Source: Rhodococcus sp. B7740 (GTDB lineage Bacteria; Actinomycetota; Actinomycetes; Mycobacteriales; Mycobacteriaceae). Taken from it: DNA of 64,000 bases. The DNA is taken from the NCBI RefSeq assembly GCF_000954115.1, contig NZ_CP010797.1, forward strand, positions 4,588,001 to 4,652,000. Direction: 5' to 3'. This document shows, piece by piece, positions 17,805-26,792 of the stretch. Both the position numbers and the translations under genes were made by a program. Within the stretch, counting starts at the first letter, position 1, and the number at the start of each line of letters is the position of its first letter. The notes beneath the pieces were generated by a model, which did not search any database, was not told the origin of the DNA, and saw only the letters and a list, made by a program, of their open reading frames with translations.

Positions 17805-18244
17805 ATGACTGAGAATTACAACGGATTGGAAGTTTTCAGCTACCAATTCGATCGCTTCGCATACGAACATCCATGGATCGGCGCTCAGGCCGGTGAATTC
17901 ATGCTCGGCCCGAGGGTGGGGGAATGCTCGAATTCACGCACGCTACCGTCTTCGCGCTTCCCGAGGGTGGCGCGCACGAAGTGCACGGTCCGATCCTCGA
18001 CTGGTACCTCGGTCACGGGGGACCCTATGGCGCACTTGGCTATCCGATCAGCAACGAGCGTCCGACACCCACCGGATCCGGTCGCTACAACCTCTTTCAA
18101 CGCGGAGCTATCGGGTGGTTGCCGGAGGTGGGTGCATTCACCATCGGTGGTCGGCACGAGGAATCCGATGTGACTCCGGGCCCGGAAGCTGAATTGGTGT
18201 CGGCGGTGGACGCTCCAATCAACGCACTCGGTATTTCTGCCTGA
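17805..18244 (+). pseudogene. LGFP-repeat protein with a frameshift
   Basis: The first part (from ATG 17805, GGAAGG upstream) reads YEHPWIGAQAGEFMLGP and then loses the family pattern. From about 17915 the pattern resumes one frame over as GGGMLEFTHATVFALPEGG, then HEVHGPILDWYLGHGG and YGALGYPISNE, which is a classic LGFP repeat. The join falls in a C-run (GGCCCGAG); one missing C restores a single frame of about 145 residues. LGFP modules occur in cell-wall proteins of this group, but no signal peptide is present. It may be a decayed gene, a sequencing error, or two ORFs; an ATG at 17924 with GGGGGA upstream could restart translation. Confidence 0.6.
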
Positions 18245-18311
18245 ATCCGTTCCTGCTCCCCGTTTCGATCCAATTATTCGGTCTCGCGGTTTTGTTCGTC
18301 GATGAAGCAGC

Positions 18312-18836
18312 TCAGAACAATGTCGGCTCGTCGAATCCTGGGACGCCTTCGATGCCGAGTATTTTCTGTTTGGTGTTCGCGCCACCCGGTGCCGAGAAGC
18401 CGCCGACTTCCGTGCCTGCGCCGAGTACCCGATGGCACGGCACGATGATCGGCACAGGGTTGCGTCCCAACGCGCCGCCTACGGCCTGGGCTGCACCGGG
18501 GTGGCCGAGTCGGCGGGCAATGTCGCCGTAGGTGAGTGTCGCGCCCCGGGGAATGCTGCTGCACACGGTGTAGACCGAGGCGTCGAACTCCGAGATGTCG
18601 AGGACCAGCGGAATCGGGCTCATGTCGACTGTCCGTCCATCGAGCAGGTCGACAATTCGCGCGATCGCGTCGGCCGCCAACGCATCGACAGGCCCTGCTG
18701 CTGCGCCGAAGCGGTTCAGATAGTCCAGCATCGCCTCGTCCGACGGCTCGGGCAGGGCGACTGCGAGCACGCCGTCGTCGGTCCAGGCGATTCCGCAACG
18801 GCCGATGGAGGTGTCGAAGAGCGTGCTGCTCGGCAT
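18312..18836 (-). CDS. ogt: Methylated-DNA--protein-cysteine methyltransferase
   Basis: A 174-residue suicide repair protein that moves the methyl group from O6-methylguanine (or O4-methylthymine) to its own cysteine. The active site is IVPCHRVLG with Cys134. The helix-turn-helix region SIPRGATLTYGDIARRLGHPGAAQAVGGALGRNP precedes it as in Ogt/AdaB. It lacks the Ada metal-binding domain. The ATG at 18836 has a -10 element (GATACT) six nt upstream, so the mRNA is probably leaderless. It is divergent from the MocR-type regulator gene. Confidence 0.93.
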   Translation of the reverse strand: MPSSTLFDTSIGRCGIAWTDDGVLAVALPEPSDEAMLDYLNRFGAAAGPVDALAADAIARIVDLLDGRTVDMSPIPLVLDISEFDASVYTVCSSIPRGATLTYGDIARRLGHPGAAQAVGGALGRNPVPIIVPCHRVLGAGTEVGGFSAPGGANTKQKILGIEGVPGFDEPTLF

Positions 18837-18839
18837 CGG

Positions 18840-18923
18840 TCCAGTATCCACCTGCCCTCGTGTGGCAGTCCAGTGGAATGCGCAATGGACTTGAATGTCG
18901 GAGGCCAGTGGGCGAATACTGGA
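18840..18923. promoter_or_regulatory. Divergent leaderless promoters of ogt and the mocR-type gene
   Basis: TCCAGTAT (18840-18847) and ATACTGGA (18916-18923) form an inverted pair. Each contains a -10 element: GATACT reading left toward the ogt gene and AATACT reading right toward the MocR gene, each followed by GGA and a start codon 6-7 nt away. Between them lies another TCCA/TGGA dyad (near 18869-18890), a possible regulator site. Confidence 0.5.
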
Positions 18924-18927
18924 GTGC

Positions 18928-20409
18928 ATGGCTTCGAGAGTCCTCAATGCAACGTCACTGGCCCGCGATCTCGGCAGCTGGCGCGGCGACGCGTCCTCGG
19001 ACGGATCCGGGAGGCGCAAGGCGTCGCGTCCGACGTATCGCGCATTGGCCGATGGCGTTCGACTGCTGATTCACGACGGTCGCATTCCGCTCGGCGTCGG
19101 TCTGCCCAGTGAGCGTGATCTGTCCGCGGCTCTCGATCTCAGTCGTACCACCATCACGTCCTCGTACTCGGTGCTGCGAGACGAGGGTTATCTGATCAGT
19201 AAGCAGGGATCACGCAGTACCGTCGCTCTGCCTGCTGTGCCCACCCCCAACGGAATGTTGATTCAGTCGACATCGCCTTCGGGTCCGGTGGTGGACATGT
19301 CTCACGCAGCGATGGCAGCAGCGGACGGCACCATGACCGCGGCGTACGAGTCTGCGCTGCAAGCACTTCCGACCTATCTTCCGACGCACGGCATGGAGCC
19401 CATCGGTCTGGCGGTGTTGCGGGAGGCCATCGCGCAACGCTTCGTCGAGCGTGGCCTGCCGACGACGGCCGACCAGATCATGGTCACTTCCGGTGCGCAG
19501 CAAGCAGTTCGGCTCCTGCTGGGTACCTTGACCTCGCCCGGCGATCGGGTGCTGATCGATCACCCGACCTATCCCAACGCCCTCGAAGCGATCAGGCGAG
19601 TGGGTGCCCGTCCCGTACCGGTGCCGGTACGTCCGGCCGACGGCGACTGGGATCTCGACGGGATACGCAGTGCAGCACGGCAAACGGCAGCCAAGGTTGC
19701 GTACCTGATTCCGGACTTCCACAATCCAACCGGGCAGGTGCTCGGTGCCGAGGGGCGGGCCGAACTCGCACGCATCACCCGCGACACCCGTATGACGCTC
19801 ATCGTCGACGAAACCATGGTGGACCTGTGGCTCGACGCCCCGCCGCCGCCGCCGGTCGCGTCGTTCGGGCGGGTCTCGGGGTCCGACATCGTCACGATCG
19901 GTTCGGCGTCCAAGTCGTTCTGGGGCGGACTGCGCATCGGATGGATCAGAGCGCATCCGTCGCTCGTCTCACAGCTCGCGGGCTCGCGGGCAGCGCACGA
20001 CCTCGGCACCTCGATCATGGATCAGTTGGCGTCCTCGTTCCTGTTGCAGGACGCCGAACCCGCGCTCGAGCTCCGTCGATCGCACTTGCGCGAGCGTCGG
20101 GACGTACTCGAAGAGGCTCTGGCCGAACATCTTCCGGACTGGCGCTACCGCCGCTCCGAGGGCGGCATGTCGCTGTGGTTGCAGCTGCCTGCACCGGTGT
20201 CGAGTGCGCTCGCCGCCACCGCGCCTGCATTCGGCGCGATACTCGCGGCGGGCCCGCGATTCGGCGTCGAGGGTGCGTTCGAGCGCTACCTCAGGTTGCC
20301 GTACACCCGTGAGCCGCAGGAGCTTCGGGCCGCGGTGATGGCGACGGCTGCTGCTTATCGTGCCCTCGCTCCCAGCGCCGAATCGGAGCAGCCGGCCCTC
20401 GTGTTCTGA
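18928..20409 (+). CDS. MocR/GntR-type regulator with aminotransferase domain
   Basis: A 493-residue fusion. The N-terminal GntR winged helix (YRALADGVRLLIHDGRIPLGVGLPSERDLSAALDLSR begins near residue 37) is joined to a fold-type I aminotransferase domain with DFHNPTGQ near 265 and the PLP-binding Lys in SASKSFWGGLRIGW. MocR proteins use PLP or a PLP adduct as a signal and rarely act as enzymes. Targets may include its own divergent promoter and ogt. Relatives of the YczR group are close in length. The ATG at 18928 follows a -10 by seven nt. Confidence 0.88.
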   Translation: MASRVLNATSLARDLGSWRGDASSDGSGRRKASRPTYRALADGVRLLIHDGRIPLGVGLPSERDLSAALDLSRTTITSSYSVLRDEGYLISKQGSRSTVALPAVPTPNGMLIQSTSPSGPVVDMSHAAMAAADGTMTAAYESALQALPTYLPTHGMEPIGLAVLREAIAQRFVERGLPTTADQIMVTSGAQQAVRLLLGTLTSPGDRVLIDHPTYPNALEAIRRVGARPVPVPVRPADGDWDLDGIRSAARQTAAKVAYLIPDFHNPTGQVLGAEGRAELARITRDTRMTLIVDETMVDLWLDAPPPPPVASFGRVSGSDIVTIGSASKSFWGGLRIGWIRAHPSLVSQLAGSRAAHDLGTSIMDQLASSFLLQDAEPALELRRSHLRERRDVLEEALAEHLPDWRYRRSEGGMSLWLQLPAPVSSALAATAPAFGAILAAGPRFGVEGAFERYLRLPYTREPQELRAAVMATAAAYRALAPSAESEQPALVF

Positions 20410-20427
20410 GCGGCCATGTTCTGACCG

Positions 20428-20483
20428 CGAACTCGAAGTTATGGACGGAAATCAGCCGAAAGGCGTCCACAACTTCGAGTTCG
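20428..20483. terminator. Inverted repeat between convergent genes
   Basis: A 13-bp perfect arm pair (20428-20440 with 20471-20483) continues inward with TGGAC/GTCCA after one mismatch. It lies between the stops of the MocR-type gene and the CoA-transferase gene and probably acts as a bidirectional terminator. Confidence 0.65.
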
Positions 20484-20494
20484 GCGCAAACAGA

Positions 20495-21571
20495 TCAGAC
20501 CCAGACCGACGCGATGTCGGTTGCTTCGGCGGGCGGTGGCGTCGGGACTCCGTTTTCGGTGCGGGAGAAGCGCGGTGCCGGGCGGTGCTGGGTGACGCCG
20601 CCGATGTCGATGAGGGAGTCGCGGTCCTTCATGTGCGGATGGTTCGGGGCCTCGGCGAAGGTGAGGACCGGCGATACGCAAGCGTCGGTGCCGTCGAAGA
20701 TCGCGGCCCATTCGTCGCGGGTCTTGGACAGGAACGTCGAAGTGAATCTCTCGCGCAGCTCGGGCCAGCGCGACTTGTCCATCTGCCGCGGGAGGTCCGC
20801 ATCGGCGAGGCCGAGGCCGGTGAGCAGCTGGGCGTAGAACTGTGGCTCGAGCGAGCCGACCGCCATGTACTGGCCGTCGGAGGTTTCGTACGTGTCGTAG
20901 AACGGTGCGCCGGTATCGAGCAGGTTGGTGCCACGGTCGTCGCTCCAGGCTCCGACACCACGCCAGGCCCAGATCATGTGCGAGAGTGCGGCGGTGCCGT
21001 CGACCATGGCCGCGTCGACCACCTGGCCCTGTCCGGAGTTCTGGCGCTCGTAGAGCGCCGCCATGATGCCGAAGACGAGGAACATCGAGCCCCCGCCGAA
21101 GTCGCCGACCATGTTCAGCGGCGGCACGGGGCGCTCGCCCTCGCGACCGATCGCGTTCAGCACGCCGGTGACGGAGATGTAGTTGATGTCGTGGCCTGCG
21201 GTCTGCGCCCACGGGCCTTGCTGGCCCCAGCCGGTCATGCGGCCGTAGACCAGGCGTGGGTTGCGGGCCAGGGCGTCGTCGGGTCCGAGGCCGAGGCGTT
21301 CGGTGACGCCGGGTCGGAAGCCCTCGATCAGCACGTCGGCGCGTTCGACGAGACCGAGCACCTTCTCGATGTCGGCCGGATCCTTGAGGTTGGCCTCGAC
21401 GATGGTGCGGCTGCGCAGCTGGTGGTCGTGGGCAGAGATCTGCCCGGCACGCTGGACGCGTACGACGTCTGCGCCGAGGTCGGCCAGCAGCAGTGCGGCG
21501 TGCGGGCCGGGCCCGATGCCCGCGAGTTCGACCACGCGAAGCCCTGCGAGTGGTCCACCAGTGTTCGACAC
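20495..21571 (-). CDS. CaiB/BaiF CoA-transferase family protein (alpha-methylacyl-CoA racemase-like)
   Basis: A 358-residue family III CoA-transferase. The N-terminus [32 protein letters not shown] and the core [36 protein letters not shown] match alpha-methylacyl-CoA racemase (AMACR/Mcr) more than formyl-CoA transferases. It would epimerise 2-methyl-branched acyl-CoAs before beta-oxidation, as in degradation of branched fatty acids or sterol side chains. The GTG at 21571 is eight nt after GAGG. It stands alone, without other beta-oxidation genes nearby. Confidence 0.87.
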   Translation of the reverse strand: MSNTGGPLAGLRVVELAGIGPGPHAALLLADLGADVVRVQRAGQISAHDHQLRSRTIVEANLKDPADIEKVLGLVERADVLIEGFRPGVTERLGLGPDDALARNPRLVYGRMTGWGQQGPWAQTAGHDINYISVTGVLNAIGREGERPVPPLNMVGDFGGGSMFLVFGIMAALYERQNSGQGQVVDAAMVDGTAALSHMIWAWRGVGAWSDDRGTNLLDTGAPFYDTYETSDGQYMAVGSLEPQFYAQLLTGLGLADADLPRQMDKSRWPELRERFTSTFLSKTRDEWAAIFDGTDACVSPVLTFAEAPNHPHMKDRDSLIDIGGVTQHRPAPRFSRTENGVPTPPPAEATDIASVWV

Positions 21572-21654
21572 GTTGTTTGCCTCGTTCCGACTCGTCACCT
21601 GCGAATGTGAATGGAGACTAACTTGTACTAGGTCGTCCAACCGATCGGGGTGTG

Positions 21655-21660
21655 GATAAT
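21655..21660 (+). promoter_or_regulatory. -10 element of purT, leaderless
   Basis: GATAAT is followed by six nt and the GTG start of purT; no ribosome-binding site is visible. The transcript should begin at the start codon. Confidence 0.6.
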
Positions 21661-21666
21661 AGGGCT

Positions 21667-22863
21667 GTGACTGCCCCAGATCCCGTCCGTATCGGTACAC
21701 CGCTCACTCCCGGGGCCACCCGGGTGATGCTGCTCGGCTCGGGTGAGCTGGGCAAAGAGGTGATCATCGCGTTCCAGCGCCTCGGCGTCGAGGTGATCGC
21801 CGTCGATCGCTACGACAACGCCCCTGGTCATCAGGTGGCTCATCACGCGTTCACGATCGACATGAGCAACCCCGAAGAACTACTGGCGCTGATCGATTCG
21901 CAGCAGCCGGATTTCGTGGTGCCGGAGATCGAGGCCATCGCGACCGATGCCCTGGCCGAGGTCGAAGCGCGGGGCAGGAGTGTGGTGATCCCGACGGCGC
22001 GCGCGACGCAGTTGACCATGAACCGTGAGGGCATCAGGCGTCTCGCCGCCGAGGAGCTCGGGCTGCCGACGTCACCGTACGCCTTCGCCGATTCGCTGGA
22101 AGACGTACGAGAAGCGTTGTCCACCATCGGCTTTCCTGCCGTGCTCAAGCCCGTCATGTCCTCGTCGGGCAAGGGGCAGTCCGTCGTGCGCAGCGAGGAC
22201 GACGTCGAAGCGGCGTGGGACTACGCCCTGAAGGGCGGCCGCGTCGACCTCGGCCGTGTCATCGTCGAGGGATTCGTCGATTTCGATTACGAGATAACAC
22301 TTCTCACCGTTCGAGCGAGCGACGGAACTTCGTTCTGCGAGCCGATCGGGCACCTGCAGGAATCCGGCGACTACATCGAATCCTGGCAACCACAACCGAT
22401 GTCCGACGCGGCCCTGGCCGGTGCGCGCGACGTCGCCGAGCGCATCACGACGGCGCTCGGTGGGCGTGGGTTGTTCGGTGTCGAACTGTTCGTGCAGGGC
22501 GACAACGTGTACTTCTCCGAGGTCAGTCCGCGGCCGCACGATACGGGCCTGGTGACGCTTCGTACGCAACGGTTCTCGGAGTTCGAGCTGCATGCCCGCG
22601 CCGTTCTGGGTCTGCCGATCGACACGACGCTGCTGTCGCCCGGTGCGTCGGCGGTGATCTACGGCGGTGTCGACGCGGACGGCATTCACTTCGAGGGCGT
22701 CGCCGATGCGCTGGCCGTCCCCGAGACCGACCTGCGCCTGTTCGGCAAGCCGACGAGCTTCGTCCGACGCCGGATGGGCGTCGCGGTGTCGACGGCCTCG
22801 GACATCGAGACGGCACGGAGCAGGGCCCGCGAGGCAGCAGGCAAGGTTCGTCCTGTCGTCTGA
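21667..22863 (+). CDS. purT: Formate-dependent phosphoribosylglycinamide formyltransferase
   Basis: A 398-residue ATP-grasp enzyme that formylates GAR with formate and ATP in purine synthesis, an alternative to the folate-dependent PurN. Motifs: [12 protein letters not shown] at the N-terminus, [13 protein letters not shown] (phosphate loop), [19 protein letters not shown], and the metal-binding [13 protein letters not shown] region. Corresponds to Rv0389, which is likewise upstream of the rhodanese-metZ pair. The GTG start at 21667 fits a leaderless mRNA. Confidence 0.95.
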   Translation: MTAPDPVRIGTPLTPGATRVMLLGSGELGKEVIIAFQRLGVEVIAVDRYDNAPGHQVAHHAFTIDMSNPEELLALIDSQQPDFVVPEIEAIATDALAEVEARGRSVVIPTARATQLTMNREGIRRLAAEELGLPTSPYAFADSLEDVREALSTIGFPAVLKPVMSSSGKGQSVVRSEDDVEAAWDYALKGGRVDLGRVIVEGFVDFDYEITLLTVRASDGTSFCEPIGHLQESGDYIESWQPQPMSDAALAGARDVAERITTALGGRGLFGVELFVQGDNVYFSEVSPRPHDTGLVTLRTQRFSEFELHARAVLGLPIDTTLLSPGASAVIYGGVDADGIHFEGVADALAVPETDLRLFGKPTSFVRRRMGVAVSTASDIETARSRAREAAGKVRPVV

Positions 22864-22887
22864 GTCGACACAGGGCACACTGAGCCC

Positions 22888-23370
22888 ATGAGCGTGCTCG
22901 GTGAGGTCCTGGTCGGCCTGGTGATTCTGGTCGGCCTCGTCGGTATCGTCGTCCCGATTCTGCCGGGCACCATCTTGATCTTCGCGGCCGTCGCCGTGTG
23001 GGCGTGGGTCACCGGCGGAGCCGCCGCCTGGACGGTGTTCGCGATCGCGACGGTGTTGTTGGTTCTGAGCGGCGTCGTGAAGTACACCTGGCCGGGCCGG
23101 CGCATGCGGGAGGCCGGAGTGCCGATGCGATCGTTGATGATCGGCGGACTGCTCGGCATCGTCGGATTCTTCGTCATCCCCGTCGTCGGACTGTTCGTCG
23201 GCTTCATCGCCGGCGTTTACGTCGCCGAGGTGCCCAGGCATCGCAATCATTCCGAGGCATGGAGATCGACCGTGCACGCCACCAAGGCGGCAGGACTGTC
23301 CATCCTGGTGGAGCTGTTCGGCGCGTTGCTCGCCTCGGCGGTGTGGCTCGGGGGAGCCGTGCTCGTATAG
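22888..23370 (+). CDS. DUF456 membrane protein
   Basis: A 160-residue hydrophobic protein with four or five membrane helices. The LVGIVVPILPGTILIFAAV segment and GGLLGIVGFFVIPVVGLFVGFIAGVYVAE are typical of DUF456, whose helices are Gly-rich. Function is unknown. It starts 24 nt after purT and may be on the same transcript. Its stop nearly touches the stop of the convergent amidohydrolase gene. Confidence 0.85.
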   Translation: MSVLGEVLVGLVILVGLVGIVVPILPGTILIFAAVAVWAWVTGGAAAWTVFAIATVLLVLSGVVKYTWPGRRMREAGVPMRSLMIGGLLGIVGFFVIPVVGLFVGFIAGVYVAEVPRHRNHSEAWRSTVHATKAAGLSILVELFGALLASAVWLGGAVLV

Positions 23371-23371
23371 A

Positions 23372-24118
23372 TCAGGAGACCCGATACCAAGCCCGGGCGT
23401 TGCCGTCGAGAACCGCCGGGAGATCGCCGCCGACGGCGTGAGAAATGATGTCGATGTCGGTCTCCGAGAACGGACGCGGGGCGCGGGTGCCCGGTAGATC
23501 GGTGCCGAACATCAACGCTGCCGGATTCACGCGATGAATCTTCTGCAGAGTGTCGATGATGTCGAGGTCCACCCGGCCGAATCCCGTTGCCTTGACGCGT
23601 ACTCCGCGGTCGACGAGGTCGAGCAGATACGGCAGGCCCTGCGTCGACAGTCCCAGGTGGTCGATGCTCACGGCCGGCAGCTTCGCGAGGATGGGTTCGA
23701 GGGAGAGCAGCAGGGACGCGTCGACGTACAGCTCGGCGTGCCACCCCACCAGTTCGTGCACGCGCCGCGCCTGGGTGGTGAGCATCTGGACGTCCGTCTC
23801 GCCGCGCTTGAGGTTGAAACGCATTCCGCGGACACCCGCGTCGTCCAGCGCGACGATGTCCTCGTCGGAGCACTCCGGATCGATCTGAGTGACGCCCACC
23901 CAGCCACGCCCCAGGGTCTTCAACGCCGCGAGCAGGTAGGTCTGGTCGGTGCCCTGGAACGATCCCGAGACCACTGCGCCACCGGTGATACCGAGCCCGT
24001 CGACGTCGTAGAGGTAGTTCGAGACGGTGTACGGATCGGGCAGGAAACCGTGGTTCTCGATGAGCGGAAACGCGGGGTCGATGATGTGTAGGTGGGCGTC
24101 GAACACGGGCCCCAGCAT
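23372..24118 (-). CDS. Amidohydrolase-2 family metal-dependent hydrolase
   Basis: A 248-residue TIM-barrel protein. It begins with FDAHLHIID (the HxH metal motif), has a middle GMRFNLKRG segment, AVSIDHLGLS with a metal-binding His, and MFGTDLPGTR with the catalytic Asp near the end. This set is typical of the amidohydrolase-2 group (decarboxylases and lactonases such as 4-oxalomesaconate hydratase relatives). The substrate is unknown. It is divergent from the SMP-30 protein, a frequent partner in sugar or lactone catabolism. Confidence 0.85.
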   Translation of the reverse strand: MLGPVFDAHLHIIDPAFPLIENHGFLPDPYTVSNYLYDVDGLGITGGAVVSGSFQGTDQTYLLAALKTLGRGWVGVTQIDPECSDEDIVALDDAGVRGMRFNLKRGETDVQMLTTQARRVHELVGWHAELYVDASLLLSLEPILAKLPAVSIDHLGLSTQGLPYLLDLVDRGVRVKATGFGRVDLDIIDTLQKIHRVNPAALMFGTDLPGTRAPRPFSETDIDIISHAVGGDLPAVLDGNARAWYRVS

Positions 24119-24173
24119 GCCAGCTCGCGCATTCGGCGTCGCGGCCACCGTCCGCGGTGTTTGAATTCGAAAC

Positions 24174-25043
24174 ATGAAACCGGAGACCACAGTCGTTCTC
24201 GACGGATACACCTACTTCGAATGTCCGAGATGGCACGAGGGGAGGATCTGGGTATCGGACTTCTACTCCCATCGCGTCGTGTCCGCCCTCGAGGACGGCT
24301 CCGACGTACGAGTCGAAGCAGAGGTGCCCAATCAGCCGTCGGGCCTGGGATGGTTGCCCGACGGGCGGCTGCTGATCGTGTCGATGCGCGACTACAAGTT
24401 GCTACTACGTGAGCACGACGGTTCGCTGACCGTGCACGCGGATCTGTCGACGTATGTTCGGGCGAATCTGAACGACATGCTCGTCGACGCCCAGGGGCGC
24501 GCGTACATCGGCAACTTCGGCTTCGATCTGATGAACTTCGCGCCCGTCGAGACGGCCGACCTGATTCGCGTCGACCCGGACGGTTCCGCGCACGTCGTGG
24601 CGTCGGATCTGTACTTCCCCAACGGAATGGCGTTCACCGCGTCGGGCGAACTGCTGGTGGACGAGACGGTCGGCAATCGGGTCAGTGCCTTCGACATCGC
24701 CGAGGACGGGTCACTGGGGGAGCGCCGTGATTGGGCGAAGTTCGGCGAACTGCCGTCGTCGACGGACATGGCCACGGCCATCGGGGAGGTGAAAGTGGCC
24801 GCCGACGGATGCTGCATCGACACCGACGGCACGATGTGGATCGCCGACGCACTGGGGCAACGAGTGCTGCACGTTGCGCAGGGCGGGGAGGTTCTCGAGC
24901 AACTCGATTTCGATCTCGGAGTCTTCGCCTGCGGACTCGGCGGATCCGACGGCCGCACGCTGTTCGTCTGCGCTGCACCGGATTTCAACGAGCATCAACG
25001 GAAGATCGAGACCGAGGGCAAGTTGCTGGCAGTGCGCGTGTAG
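24174..25043 (+). CDS. SMP-30/gluconolactonase family protein
   Basis: A 289-residue six-bladed beta-propeller. Signature pieces are FECPRWHEGRIWVSDFYSHRV (metal-binding Glu in blade 1), NDMLVDAQGRAYIGNFGF (conserved Asn-Asp), FPNGMAF, and FDIAEDG. The family hydrolyses lactones using Ca2+, Zn2+ or Mg2+; the actual substrate is open. The gene is divergent from the amidohydrolase and convergent with fprA, with a terminator between. Confidence 0.85.
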   Translation: MKPETTVVLDGYTYFECPRWHEGRIWVSDFYSHRVVSALEDGSDVRVEAEVPNQPSGLGWLPDGRLLIVSMRDYKLLLREHDGSLTVHADLSTYVRANLNDMLVDAQGRAYIGNFGFDLMNFAPVETADLIRVDPDGSAHVVASDLYFPNGMAFTASGELLVDETVGNRVSAFDIAEDGSLGERRDWAKFGELPSSTDMATAIGEVKVAADGCCIDTDGTMWIADALGQRVLHVAQGGEVLEQLDFDLGVFACGLGGSDGRTLFVCAAPDFNEHQRKIETEGKLLAVRV

Positions 25044-25054
25044 TGCGCTTCGCG

Positions 25055-25100
25055 CAGTGGTGCGGTTGTGCGCTCCCTGGGGCACACAACCACACCACTG
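25055..25100. terminator. Bidirectional terminator
   Basis: Arms of 16 nt (25055-25070 and 25085-25100) pair with one mismatch around a 14-nt loop, between the convergent SMP-30 and fprA genes. Confidence 0.75.
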
Positions 25101-25110
25101 CCGCAGGCAC

Positions 25111-26496
25111 TCAGGCCTTGTCGGGCTCGGATGCCTTCAGCATGTCCTCCCGCTCGACGACCTTCACCCGCTCGCGGCCCTCGGGCTCGCCGAGTGAGCG
25201 CTCGTGCGCGTCGAGGCGGTACCAGCCGTCCCACGTGGTGAAGGGGACCTGCTTGCCTTCGAGGAACGAGGTGACGGCATCGAGATCCGGTTCGACTGCG
25301 CCGACGAAGCTCGGCGCATCCTCGAGGAGATTCGCGACGGTCTCGTTGGCGTCGCCCTTGGTGTGGCCGATGAGGCCGACGGGTCCGCGCTTGATCCAGC
25401 CGGTGACGTACGTGGCCGGAACGGGCGTGGTGGACGACGGGGACTCGACGACGCGTCCGGCCTCGTTGGGGATGGTGCCTGCCTGCTCGTCGAACGGGAG
25501 CTGGCTGATGTTCTGGCTGAGGTAGCCGACGGCGCGGTAGACGGCCTGAACGTCCCAGTCGTTGTACTTGCCGGTGCCCTTGACGTTGCCGGTGCCGTCG
25601 AGCTCGGTGCGCTCGGTGCGTAGACCGACGACCTTGCCGTCCTCGCCGAGTACCTCGTGGGGAGACTCGAAGAAGTGCAGGAACAGCTTGTGCGGGCGGC
25701 TGCCGACGTCGCGGATGGCCCAGTCCTGCAGGGTGTTGGCGACCATGTCGATCTGCTTGGAGCTGCGGCGGGCCTGCTCGGAGCCCTCGTCGTAGTCGAT
25801 GTCCTCGGGAGAGACGATGACCTCGATGTTGGGGGAATGGTCGAGCTCGCGCAGCTCGAGCGGGGTGAACTTGGCCTGAGCCGGTCCGCGGCGGCCGAAG
25901 ACGTGCACCTCGACGGCCTTGTTGGCCTTGAGGCCCTCGTAGACGTTGGCGGGGATCTCGGTGGGGAGCAGTTCGTCACCGGTCTTGGCGAGCACGCGCG
26001 CGACGTCGAGAGCGACGTTTCCGACACCCAGGACGGCGACCTTCTCGGCCTCGAGCGGCCAGGTGCGCGGCACGTCCGGGTGGCCGTCGTACCAGGAGAC
26101 GAAGTCGGCGGCGCCGTAGCTGCCCTCGAGGTCGATGCCGGGGATGTTGAGGGCGCGGTCCGCGTTGGCACCGGTGGAGAAGATGACGGCGTCGTAGAAG
26201 CGGCGCAGGTCGTCCAACGTGATGTCGGTGCCGTAGTCGATGTTGCCGAGGAGGCGAACCTGCGGCTTGTCGAGCACCTTGTGCAGGGCGGTGATGATGC
26301 CCTTGATGCGCGGATGATCGGGGGCCACGCCGTAGCGGATCAGCCCGAACGGCGCAGGCATGCGCTCGAAGAGGTCGATGCTGACGCCCGGTCCGCTGAC
26401 ATTGTGGTCGGACTTCATGAGCGCGTCGGCGGCGTAGATGCCTGCCGGTCCGGCACCGACGATGGCGACGCGGAGTGGACGAGTCTGATCGGTCAT
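25111..26496 (-). CDS. fprA: FprA-like NADPH-ferredoxin (adrenodoxin-type) reductase
   Basis: A 461-residue flavoprotein that transfers electrons from NADPH to ferredoxin, as needed by P450s and Fe-S assembly. The FAD site GAGPAGIYAADAL is at about residues 14-26, APFGLIRYGVAPDHP follows, the NADP site is LGVGNVALDVAR, and the C-terminal FAD contact is TGWIKRGPVGLIGHTKGDANETV. Length and motifs match mycobacterial FprA and mitochondrial adrenodoxin reductase. The ATG at 26496 is chosen from the family N-terminus; an upstream extension to 26817 would lack similarity. Confidence 0.93.
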   Translation of the reverse strand: MTDQTRPLRVAIVGAGPAGIYAADALMKSDHNVSGPGVSIDLFERMPAPFGLIRYGVAPDHPRIKGIITALHKVLDKPQVRLLGNIDYGTDITLDDLRRFYDAVIFSTGANADRALNIPGIDLEGSYGAADFVSWYDGHPDVPRTWPLEAEKVAVLGVGNVALDVARVLAKTGDELLPTEIPANVYEGLKANKAVEVHVFGRRGPAQAKFTPLELRELDHSPNIEVIVSPEDIDYDEGSEQARRSSKQIDMVANTLQDWAIRDVGSRPHKLFLHFFESPHEVLGEDGKVVGLRTERTELDGTGNVKGTGKYNDWDVQAVYRAVGYLSQNISQLPFDEQAGTIPNEAGRVVESPSSTTPVPATYVTGWIKRGPVGLIGHTKGDANETVANLLEDAPSFVGAVEPDLDAVTSFLEGKQVPFTTWDGWYRLDAHERSLGEPEGRERVKVVEREDMLKASEPDKA

Positions 26497-26614
26497 GTGC
26501 AGCGAGCTACCTTCTTCGAGGGAAGTGCGGACACCCCAGCATAAATTAAGGACTACCTGAGCTGGGGCAGTGGGCAACTTGCCGGATTTCCCGGTTTCCG
26601 GTAGGAATTGCTCT

Positions 26615-26689
26615 GTGCGCACGACATACCTGGTCCGACGGTTCACCGTCGACTTCTGTCGTACCTGCACCAACATGTGTTGTCGGTGA
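26615..26689 (+). CDS. Cys-rich leader peptide (VDFCR type)
   Basis: A 24-codon ORF from GTG 26615, with AGGA eight nt upstream. The peptide ends in FTVDFCRTCTNMCCR: the V-D-x-C-R core and the late Cys cluster (Cys at 15, 18, 22, 23) are the mark of actinobacterial cis-acting leader peptides that precede sulfur-uptake genes. It lies 104 nt before a TauD-type dioxygenase gene on the same strand. Ribosome stalling at Cys codons when cysteinyl-tRNA is short would plausibly change RNA structure or Rho access downstream. Its resemblance to the second leader at 38424 strengthens the call. Confidence 0.78.
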   Translation: MRTTYLVRRFTVDFCRTCTNMCCR

Positions 26690-26745
26690 CAAGACCCGAC
26701 GCCCCTTCCCCTCCTCCAGCAGGACGGGACCCCTCTCTCGACGGC
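26690..26745 (+). promoter_or_regulatory. C-rich, G-poor tract after the leader peptide
   Basis: Directly after the leader stop the RNA is rich in C and poor in G (CGCCCCTTCCCCTCCTCCAG and ACCCCTCTCTC). This is the composition of Rho-utilisation sites, exposed when the leader is translated and released. Role in attenuation is inferred. Confidence 0.45.
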
Positions 26746-26792
26746 AGCGTTGCCGAAGATCAGCGCTCGACCGTGCACGGATTCGAGGACAC

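Noticed and set aside
26533-26567. Iron-regulator (IdeR) box upstream of fprA
   Set aside because: The best alignment matches only about half of the 19-bp consensus.
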